Assembly: GCA_964566765.1 (NCBI GenBank)
Contig: CAZMJI010000066.1
Coordinates: 1 to 5,858, forward strand
DNA length: 5,858 nucleotides
Reading direction: 5' to 3'
Source: Thioglobus_B sp964566765
GTDB lineage: Bacteria > Pseudomonadota > Gammaproteobacteria > PS1 > Pseudothioglobaceae
The translations under genes and the position numbers were made by a program. Positions 1 to 5,078 of this stretch are shown piece by piece (within the stretch, counting starts at the first letter, position 1; the number at the start of each line of letters is the position of its first letter). The notes beneath the pieces are model-generated. The model saw only the letters and a program-made list of their open reading frames with translations, searched no databases and had not been told where the DNA came from.

Positions 1-627
1 GGCAAGGATAGCGCCTATGCGCTGCACCTACTTAAACAGGATCCAAGTATCGAGCTGGTTGGGTTGTTTACCACCATTAACCAACAGGCTAATCGTGTGG
101 CCATGCACGCCACGCGCTTAAAGTTACTTAAACAGCAGGCCAAGCAAATTGGCTTACCACTGCATCTGATCGAGTTGCCCTACCCGTGCAGCAATGAGAC
201 CTATCAAGACATAATGCGCGACTTTATTGATCGCATCAAGGCGGATGGTGTTCAGCAAGTTGCCTTTGGTGATCTATACTTAGAAGACATACGCGACTAT
301 CGCATAGCGCAAATGCAAGGCACCGGTATCCAGCCTATTTTTCCTTGCTGGGGGATCGACACTCAAGCATTGGCTAAACAGATCATTGCGCTTGGCATTC
401 AGGCTAACATCACTTGTATTGACCCCAAGCAAGTGCCGACTGATTTGGCTGGGCATGCCTTTAATCAAGACTTGCTAGATAAACTGCCAGAGCAGGCTGA
501 TCCTTGTGGCGAAAATGGTGAGTTCCACACCTTTGTCTACAACTCACCGGATTTTCAGCAAGCCATCCAACTTACCCAAGGAGAAACCATTGAGAGAGAT
601 GGTTTTATCTTTACCGATTGGCTATAA
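1..627 (+). CDS. DUF71/COG2102 PP-loop ATPase (Dph6-like, adenine nucleotide alpha hydrolase superfamily), B12-salvage type, 5'-partial
   Basis: The reading frame is open from base 1, so the start lies upstream; 208 residues are visible. It opens with GKDSA, the end of the SGGKDS-type PP-loop that binds ATP pyrophosphate, so only about 10-15 residues should be missing. Other family marks are FGDLYLEDIRDYR (visible residues 79-91), PCWG (105-108) and PCGENGEFHT (158-167), equivalent to the EGGEFET signature of diphthine-ammonia ligase Dph6. Archaeal and eukaryotic members amidate diphthine on EF-2. Bacteria lack that modification, and published comparative genomics assigns a bacterial subgroup to B12 salvage. 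The downstream membrane protein and CobO fit that subgroup. The exact reaction is unknown; an ATP-dependent amidation or adenylation step on a corrinoid precursor is inference. The TTG at 64 is internal and is not the start. Confidence 0.88.
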   Translation, partial: GKDSAYALHLLKQDPSIELVGLFTTINQQANRVAMHATRLKLLKQQAKQIGLPLHLIELPYPCSNETYQDIMRDFIDRIKADGVQQVAFGDLYLEDIRDYRIAQMQGTGIQPIFPCWGIDTQALAKQIIALGIQANITCIDPKQVPTDLAGHAFNQDLLDKLPEQADPCGENGEFHTFVYNSPDFQQAIQLTQGETIERDGFIFTDWL

Positions 628-640
628 TTTGTCCCATATT

Positions 641-646
641 AGGAGA
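641..646 (+). promoter_or_regulatory. Shine-Dalgarno site of the BtuN-like gene
   Basis: AGGAGA lies five bases before the ATG at 652 and is a near-consensus ribosome binding site. It supports that start and shows that this gene can initiate independently although it lies only 24 bases after the preceding stop codon. Confidence 0.8.
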
Positions 647-651
647 ATTTA

Positions 652-1221
652 ATGACAGACAAACTCAACAAATTAAGTTTCTTTTTCATCACCCTGGTGA
701 TGTTACTACTCATCATCGCAACTCGCGGGCACAGCAGTTGGCTAGGTAGCACCGCCCACCTGCCTGACTTCACCCTACCGGCACTACTAATTGCAGGCAT
801 CTACCTTCGACAGTTCTGGGTAGCGTTTTCACTGATTGTGACAGCGGTGGCGGTTGATAATTACGCCATTGTTTACGAGGGTGTGAGTGCGCACTGCATC
901 ACCCCGGCTTATAGTGTGCTGATTCTGAGTTACGCACTAACTTTTTGGGCGGGTAGATTCCTCAGCACATTAGCGCTAGATCAACATTGGTTTAAACATG
1001 CGCTAATGGTTGTGACCATTGTCTCCAGCCAATGGTTTGTTGCCACCATTAGCTACTATGCCTTTACCACCAGCCCTTGGAGCAAATTCGCCAGCTATGC
1101 TGCGCATTGGTCGTGGATTGAGATTGCACCTGTGTTGTCTTGGTTGCTAGTGGCATCCATCGCCCTTACGCTAAACCAACGTTATCGTATTGTTCACGCA
1201 CTAACAACACGTACCAGCTAA
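652..1221 (+). CDS. Six-helix inner-membrane protein, BtuN-like (putative accessory component of B12 uptake)
   Basis: The protein has 189 residues and about six hydrophobic segments, near 8-24, 39-53, 55-71, 83-103, 114-135 and 157-175, with no cleavable signal peptide evident, so it should be a small polytopic inner-membrane protein. Recognisable conserved-looking points are ATRGH (24-28), HLPD (36-39), AGIYLR (48-53), an Asp within the membrane region (AVAVDN) and the block GVS-HC-TPAY ending in WAGR (about 77-102). I recall this pattern from proteins described in comparative genomics as BtuN, an optional hypothetical component of the B12 transporter; this is memory, not a search. Its place between a DUF71 protein and CobO supports a corrinoid transport or salvage role. 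No ATP-binding or solute-binding motif is present, so it cannot power transport alone. It ends in TAA sharing one base with the cobO ATG. Confidence 0.85.
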   Translation: MTDKLNKLSFFFITLVMLLLIIATRGHSSWLGSTAHLPDFTLPALLIAGIYLRQFWVAFSLIVTAVAVDNYAIVYEGVSAHCITPAYSVLILSYALTFWAGRFLSTLALDQHWFKHALMVVTIVSSQWFVATISYYAFTTSPWSKFASYAAHWSWIEIAPVLSWLLVASIALTLNQRYRIVHALTTRTS

Positions 1222-1817
1222 TGACTGAAGACAGTGCTTATAAAGCGCGCATGCAGCGCAAAAAAGCACATATTGACCAGCGTATTGAAGCAGCCAATAT
1301 TGACCGCGGCATTGTGGTACTACTCACGGGCAATGGCAAAGGCAAATCCTCCTCAGCCTTGGGCATGATTTGTCGCGCCCTGGGGCACGACATGCAAGTT
1401 GCTTTGGTGCAATTCTTAAAGGGTGAGCAGAGCACCGGCGAAGATCGGTTTCTTGCCCAACAACCTAAGGTCAAAATCAGCACCATGCAATCTGGCTTTA
1501 CTTGGGAAACACAAGACCAGGAGCAAGACAAACAATTGGCGCAAGCCACGTGGAACGAAGCCCAGCAGTATCTACAAGATAAAGCCATTGATTTGGTGGT
1601 ATTGGATGAGCTAACTTATATGCTTAACTATCATTATCTAGATGAAGCACAAGTCTTAGACACCATTCAAAATCGCCCACCACATCAGCACGTGGTGATT
1701 ACCGGTCGCGCTGCATCAGAAGCCCTGGTTCAGCTCGCTGACACGGTGAGCGATATTCAAGATCGCAAACACGCCTTCCGCGCCAACATCAAAGCGCAAG
1801 CCGGTATCGACCTATAA
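1221..1817 (+). CDS. cobO: Corrinoid (cob(I)yrinic acid a,c-diamide) adenosyltransferase, CobO/BtuR/CobA type
   Basis: This cytoplasmic enzyme transfers the 5'-deoxyadenosyl group of ATP to the cobalt of a reduced cob(I)alamin or its precursor, yielding the coenzyme form during synthesis or salvage. From ATG 1221 the protein has 198 residues, close to E. coli BtuR. Visible family features are the P-loop GNGKGKSS (37-44), VQFLKG (63-68), GFTWET (92-97), the Walker B-like VVLDEL (126-131), VVITGR (158-163) and the C-terminal KHAF...KAQAGID (183-197). The frame extends upstream to a TTG at 1140, but the first 27 codons read out of frame through the membrane gene, lack family similarity and have no ribosome site. 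ATG 1221 overlaps the previous stop in TAATG, and no strong Shine-Dalgarno precedes it, so its translation is probably coupled to the upstream gene. Confidence 0.96.
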   Translation: MTEDSAYKARMQRKKAHIDQRIEAANIDRGIVVLLTGNGKGKSSSALGMICRALGHDMQVALVQFLKGEQSTGEDRFLAQQPKVKISTMQSGFTWETQDQEQDKQLAQATWNEAQQYLQDKAIDLVVLDELTYMLNYHYLDEAQVLDTIQNRPPHQHVVITGRAASEALVQLADTVSDIQDRKHAFRANIKAQAGIDL

Positions 1818-1852
1818 AAAATCCCTGATTTTTCAACAAAATTGTTGAAAAA
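1817..1852 (+). terminator. Possible weak terminator: two overlapping hairpins after cobO
   Basis: Immediately at the cobO stop codon, AAAAATC (1817-1823) can pair with GATTTTT (1827-1833) around a three-base loop. The T-run of its 3' arm could serve as the U-tract. The same T-run also begins a second, longer stem, TTTTTCAACA (1829-1838) with TGTTGAAAAA (1843-1852). The two folds exclude each other. Both are AT-rich and the second is followed by A-rich sequence, so neither is a textbook intrinsic terminator. Position at the end of an operon is the main support. Confidence 0.4.
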
Positions 1853-1857
1853 AATAA

Positions 1858-1888
1858 ATAAACCATAACGCCCTCCTATAAACCATAA
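1858..1888. repeat. 11-bp direct repeat with 20-bp period upstream of the adhesin promoter
   Basis: ATAAACCATAA occurs at 1858-1868 and again exactly at 1878-1888, with CGCCCTCCT in between. A 20-bp period is close to two helical turns, so both copies would face the same side of the DNA, as expected for paired sites of an activator or repressor. The copies lie roughly 30-60 bp upstream of the best -10 hexamer. The binding protein is unknown. Confidence 0.5.
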
Positions 1889-1902
1889 ATAAAATTTTAT
1901 TT
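1887..1902. promoter_or_regulatory. 16-bp AT-only palindrome, possible UP element or protein site
   Basis: AAATAAAATTTTATTT is a perfect self-complementary 16-mer. It overlaps the second copy of the direct repeat by two bases and covers the position where the -35 region of the TATACT promoter would fall. Its A/T runs could bend the DNA or bind the RNA polymerase alpha subunit. In an AT-rich spacer such a palindrome may also arise by chance. Confidence 0.3.
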
Positions 1903-1935
1903 TAGGTTCATTTTGGAATATACTTTTGATATATG
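1896..1935 (+). promoter_or_regulatory. Candidate sigma-70 promoter(s) for the inverse autotransporter
   Basis: TATACT at 1919-1924 is the best -10 hexamer in the spacer; 17 bases upstream lies only a weak -35 (TTTATT, 1896-1901). A second option is an extended -10, TGATATATG (1927-1935), with TTCATT at 1907-1912 and a 17-base spacer. Either would give a leader of roughly 90-105 bases before the ATG at 2034. The poor -35 boxes suggest a promoter that needs an activator or is weak. Confidence 0.4.
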
Positions 1936-1950
1936 TTTCAAATTGAAACA
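1934..1950. promoter_or_regulatory. 17-bp perfect operator-like inverted repeat
   Basis: TGTTTCAA and TTGAAACA form a perfect inverted repeat of 8-bp arms around one central A. It lies at or just after the expected transcription start of the candidate promoters, where a bound dimer would block initiation. Length and symmetry fit a TetR-, GntR- or LacI-type dimer site. No regulator gene is present in the window, so the partner cannot be named. Confidence 0.5.
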
Positions 1951-2020
1951 CAATAGGCGATAGGTCAAACCAGCTAGCGCCAAACTTATCTATAAATCAC
2001 ACACTTGTTTTTTTCAGCTT

Positions 2021-2027
2021 GAGGGGG
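2021..2027 (+). promoter_or_regulatory. Shine-Dalgarno site deciding the adhesin start
   Basis: GAGGGGG lies six bases before ATG 2034. An in-frame TTG at 2019 overlaps this purine tract and has none of its own, so ATG 2034 is the preferred start. Confidence 0.7.
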
Positions 2028-2033
2028 TTGGTA

Positions 2034-5000
2034 ATGATTGGTCAAATTTATCGATACACAATAAGTTTCTCATCATGGCTTGCAAAGCGATTCTGTCGCT
2101 ATTACAAGGCGGTGGTTGTTAGTCTACTTAGTCTCTTACTGTCACCACATTCACTATTGGCGCTAGACGCCAGTCAGGCTGCCCAGGCGATTAAAGATCG
2201 AGCGCTCAATAAAGCCATTAACACCGCAGAACAGCTGATTAATACCAAGGCCAATGAACTGGTCTCTCAGTTTGGACAAGGACAAACCTCCATTCAGCTG
2301 CAAGGCATTGAGTCTGATGATTTGAGTTATAGCATTGAAACCATCCAGCCACTAACCGATTATCGCGATGATATCGACCAACTCACTTACCTACAAGGCT
2401 CGATCTTCTCTGCGGTCAACGAAGGGGAAAGACGCCCAACTTTGAATCTGGGTTTGGGTCAGCGATATCTGTCTACCGACCAGCAATCTATCCTCGGTGC
2501 CAACCTATTTTTAGACTATGAAGGCAAATCAGCACACAAGCGTGGTTCGGTAGGCTTGGAATATCTACGCTCTAATTTTGGACTGGGTTTTAATCGTTAC
2601 CATCCCATCTCCAACGAAACCGTGATTGGTGACTATGTGGAGAAACCTATCGCTGGTTATGATATTAATGTTTCTGGACAGGTGCCTTATCTGCCTTGGG
2701 CAACGATAAAGGGTTCTCGACATCACTGGGATCGAACTCGAAAGACCGACATTGACGGCTATGATTTGGGTGTCGAAGTTAGCCTCTCGGACAACAGTCG
2801 TTTTGAATTGGGTCAAACTAACAACAACGAGACTGAAGCTCAAAGCTATGGCAAACTAACCCTTCAATTGCCTTTCGATGGCGAGGGAAAGGTGACAAAA
2901 TTCACTGCAGACAAACAAGCGTTTAGAAACAGCACCATGCTAGATTTAACCACGCTCAAACCCACGCAACGACAGTCAAAAATAAATCTAGAGAAATGGC
3001 TAAACTACACCGGACCTGTGTTTACTTCCTCTAATAGTGCTGATGTTAATGAAGGACAGACAAATGCTATTACGTTAACCGCTAAAGATACTAAGGGCAG
3101 TGTTAGTTATGGCATCAATGGGACAGATGCTGCGCTGTTTAATCTTGACACAAGTACTGGCGTGGTGAGTTTTAAACAAGCGCCTGATTATGAAACTCCC
3201 ATAGATGCTAACAACGACAACACTTATGTTTTCACTGCCACCGTAACGGGTAGTTACCAGTTGTTTGACACACAAACGGTGAGTATCAACGTACAAGATG
3301 TAGAAGAGCAGCAAAGCTTGGAGTCAGATCCAGGAACAAATCCAGGAACAGAGGTTGAGCCAATAGGACAACTAACCATTACCCCTTCTAGTACTAGCGT
3401 CAATGTCGTCAGCGGTCTAACCAATACCTACACTTTGAATCTCAATAAACAACCGGATAGCAATTTAACCATTACCCCAGAGACTGCCAATTCTGTTATT
3501 AGTCTGTCAGGCCCGGTGACTTTTACCCCAGATGATTGGTCAGCAAAAACCATTACCATTACCGCTGCCGACAATGAGATTACAAACAACAATAACACAG
3601 CTGTTATCACTCATACTATTAGTGGTGATTATGCCAATCTAACCATTGCTGATGTGCAAGTTAACATAGTCGATAGTAGTACAATATCGCCTGGATTCAT
3701 TCTAACTTCACCTAGCAATAATGCTCAAACTTCTGAATCTAGGTCTACCGCCTATGTTGATGTTAAATTGAGCACGCAGCCTACTGACACTGTTTCTATT
3801 GCCTATCACACCAGTAATTCTAAAGAAGGTCTCATTATTAAGGACTATGACGACCCTAGCAGCAAGCTAGCCATTTCATCCACTATTCACTTTAGTCCAG
3901 ACAACTGGAACACCTTTCAGAGAATTGGTTTTGTTGGTGTGAATGATCATGTTGACGATGACGATGTCACCTATCACATTATTTTTGGTGATGCCGTCTC
4001 TGAAGATTTAAACTACGATAAAGTTAATCCCGGCAATATTGAGATGACCAATATTGATAATGACACGGCTGAGATAATAGCCACTCCTATGGTGTTAACC
4101 ACCACTGAAGATCCGACTGATACTAACGCGTACTTCACTGTACGTCTTAATACCGAACCTACTGGCTTTGTATTTTTCAATCTCAACTCTGAGGATACCA
4201 CTGAAGGCACTATTAATGAATCCACAATGAGTTTTAACCAGGATGATTGGGATATTACCAAATATGTTATTGTAAATGGCCAGCCTGATAATGAGGATGA
4301 TGGCAATGTTACTTACAACATTACCATTACGCCTAATACCATTGTTACCACAGATGCCAAGTATGCTGCACTAGAAGTCGTCAACATATCGGTTACCAAT
4401 GTGGGATACAATCAAAATAGTGACGATCGTTATAATACTGTCACCTCGCCACATACTGGAAAAGTTTGGCTAGACCGTAATGTTGGCGCTGATCAAGTCT
4501 GCACCAGCCTCAACGATAGCGCTTGCTACGGCAATTTGTACCAATGGGGGCGTAACCATGATGGGCATGAGCTTAGAACACAAACTGCCACCACAGTAGG
4601 CCCGATTAATAGTCTGTCTCCAAACAGTAGCAACATCATCACCAGTTCTAACACTCCTTACGACTGGACTTCAGTAGATGATGACGGGTCAAAACGTCGA
4701 AACTCCTGGGGAAGTGCCAGCACCGGATCTGCCTACCAGCACGTCTGCCCTGCAGGCTTTAGAGTGCCAACCGTGTATGAATTTATCAATGAGTTCGAAG
4801 GCAATAATGACGATGCCATGGGCAGCTTCCTAAACATTCCTTATGCTGGTTATCGAGACCACACGTCTGAGATTATCTATGATGCTGGTCAAGGCGGATT
4901 AGGCTATTTCTGGACAACCACCACCAATCCAGCCAGACCTTCGCAAACAGTCAATGTTTTCTTTGATGATGATTGGCGGTATGGGTTGTCTGTCAATGCA

Positions 5001-5051
5001 CTTGAAGAAGCGCGCGCATCAAGTCTTAGTGTTCGCTGCATTCAAAATTAA
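2034..5051 (+). CDS. Inverse autotransporter adhesin (intimin/invasin-like) with cadherin-like domain, three beta-sandwich repeats and a C-terminal FISUMP domain
   Basis: The product has 1005 residues from ATG 2034. A long signal peptide has a basic n-region and a hydrophobic core at 26-43, with cleavage likely after SLLA (about residue 43). A short helical periplasmic stretch (45-85) without a LysM domain precedes an inverse-autotransporter beta-barrel (about 90-300), marked by RRPTLNLGLGQRYL (133-146), ANLFLDYE (156-163) and HKRGSVGLEY (168-177). The passenger then runs outward: cadherin-like domain (327-425) with DANNDN (391-396), a Pro/Gly linker (432-445), three related repeats (446-547, 551-677, 679-791) and a FISUMP domain (800-1005). 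In this family the barrel sits in the outer membrane and the C-terminus is exposed at the cell surface. The likely role is adhesion to cells, polymers or surfaces; the ligand is unknown. It appears to be a single-gene unit with its own promoter region. Confidence 0.93.
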   Translation: MIGQIYRYTISFSSWLAKRFCRYYKAVVVSLLSLLLSPHSLLALDASQAAQAIKDRALNKAINTAEQLINTKANELVSQFGQGQTSIQLQGIESDDLSYSIETIQPLTDYRDDIDQLTYLQGSIFSAVNEGERRPTLNLGLGQRYLSTDQQSILGANLFLDYEGKSAHKRGSVGLEYLRSNFGLGFNRYHPISNETVIGDYVEKPIAGYDINVSGQVPYLPWATIKGSRHHWDRTRKTDIDGYDLGVEVSLSDNSRFELGQTNNNETEAQSYGKLTLQLPFDGEGKVTKFTADKQAFRNSTMLDLTTLKPTQRQSKINLEKWLNYTGPVFTSSNSADVNEGQTNAITLTAKDTKGSVSYGINGTDAALFNLDTSTGVVSFKQAPDYETPIDANNDNTYVFTATVTGSYQLFDTQTVSINVQDVEEQQSLESDPGTNPGTEVEPIGQLTITPSSTSVNVVSGLTNTYTLNLNKQPDSNLTITPETANSVISLSGPVTFTPDDWSAKTITITAADNEITNNNNTAVITHTISGDYANLTIADVQVNIVDSSTISPGFILTSPSNNAQTSESRSTAYVDVKLSTQPTDTVSIAYHTSNSKEGLIIKDYDDPSSKLAISSTIHFSPDNWNTFQRIGFVGVNDHVDDDDVTYHIIFGDAVSEDLNYDKVNPGNIEMTNIDNDTAEIIATPMVLTTTEDPTDTNAYFTVRLNTEPTGFVFFNLNSEDTTEGTINESTMSFNQDDWDITKYVIVNGQPDNEDDGNVTYNITITPNTIVTTDAKYAALEVVNISVTNVGYNQNSDDRYNTVTSPHTGKVWLDRNVGADQVCTSLNDSACYGNLYQWGRNHDGHELRTQTATTVGPINSLSPNSSNIITSSNTPYDWTSVDDDGSKRRNSWGSASTGSAYQHVCPAGFRVPTVYEFINEFEGNNDDAMGSFLNIPYAGYRDHTSEIIYDAGQGGLGYFWTTTTNPARPSQTVNVFFDDDWRYGLSVNALEEARASSLSVRCIQN
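2301..2933 (+). other. Inverse-autotransporter beta-barrel domain (PF11924-like)
   Basis: The coded segment alternates polar and hydrophobic residues in strand-like runs and carries the typical early-barrel motifs RRPTLNLGLGQRYL, LGANLFLDYEG, HKRGSVGLEYL and FNRYHP. Later strands include GYDINVSGQVPYLPWA and GYDLGVEVSLSD. Known members form a 12-stranded barrel through which the passenger is exported C-terminus outward. The strand count here is not derived from the sequence. Confidence 0.9.
3012..3308 (+). other. Cadherin-like domain of the adhesin passenger
   Basis: The order of motifs is that of bacterial cadherin-like domains: VNEG near the start, a run ending in FNLDTSTGVVSF, then PDYETP, the acidic DANNDN, YVFTATVT, and VSINVQDVEE at the end. 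The acidic residues are of the kind that bind Ca2+ in this fold. The domain is the first extracellular one after the barrel. Confidence 0.8.
3329..3350 (+). repeat. 10-bp direct repeat in a Pro/Gly linker
   Basis: TCCAGGAACA occurs at 3329-3338 and 3341-3350 with a 12-bp period, encoding the repeated D/N-P-G-T unit of the linker between the cadherin-like domain and the first beta-sandwich repeat. It is in frame and looks like a small tandem duplication. Confidence 0.6.
3369..4403 (+). repeat. Three diverged Calx-beta-like protein repeats with F-x-x-D-[DN]-W motif
   Basis: Three copies of about 100-125 residues follow each other (protein residues 446-547, 551-677, 679-791). Each has a strand resembling VxLxTxP, then F-x-x-D-[DN]-W (FTPDDW 497-502, FSPDNW 620-625, FNQDDW 734-739), then a strand such as ITITAAD or IGFVGVND, an acidic loop (HVDDDDVTY, DNEDDGNVTY) and a closing strand ending near VNI/ISV. 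They diverge strongly from each other, so they are old duplications. The acidic loops suggest Ca2+ binding; the Calx-beta relation is by pattern only. Confidence 0.7.
4431..5048 (+). other. C-terminal FISUMP domain (Fibrobacter succinogenes major paralogous domain, TIGR02145-like)
   Basis: Family marks appear in the usual order: VWLDRNVGA (811-819), YGNLYQWGR (832-840), HVCPAGFRVPT (903-913), a GxGYFWTTT segment, and SVRCIQN at the very C-terminus. Four cysteines at 823, 831, 905 and 1002 are the only ones outside the signal peptide, which suggests two disulfides. As the distal domain of the passenger it occupies the place that a C-type-lectin-like domain holds in intimin and invasin, so it is the probable ligand-binding tip. 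Its ligand is unknown. Confidence 0.85.
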
Positions 5052-5078
5052 AAACCAAGGTGAAAGGCAGGTAAAAAA

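Noticed and set aside
1140..1220. Upstream TTG start for cobO
   Set aside because: The added 27 residues read out of frame through the membrane gene, resemble no adenosyltransferase N-terminus and have no ribosome site; ATG 1221 gives the normal length.
1238..1588. 116-codon open frame on the minus strand inside cobO
   Set aside because: Cysteine- and serine-rich translation typical of an antisense shadow; cobO itself is clearly coding here.
1757..1951. 64-codon minus-strand frame across the cobO end and spacer
   Set aside because: Starts inside the AT-rich spacer, ends in cobO, shows no ribosome site and no recognisable domain; its upstream part only reads the palindromes.
1956..1981. GGCG/CGCC stem in the adhesin leader
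   Set aside because: Only four pairs with a loop of 18 bases; not distinguishable from chance.
1991..1996. TATAAA as a further -10 box close to the adhesin start
   Set aside because: No matching -35 at 16-18 bases upstream; weaker than the two candidates near 1919-1935.
2019..2033. TTG start five codons before the adhesin ATG
   Set aside because: It overlaps the purine-rich ribosome site that serves ATG 2034 and has no site of its own.
2170..2300. LysM peptidoglycan-binding domain between signal peptide and barrel
   Set aside because: Many inverse autotransporters have one, but this segment is a short Ala/Gln/Lys-rich helix without LysM motifs.
4431..5051. FISUMP head as a target of a diversity-generating retroelement
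   Set aside because: Lectin-like tips can be such targets, but no second copy of the 3' end (template repeat) and no reverse transcriptase is present in the window.
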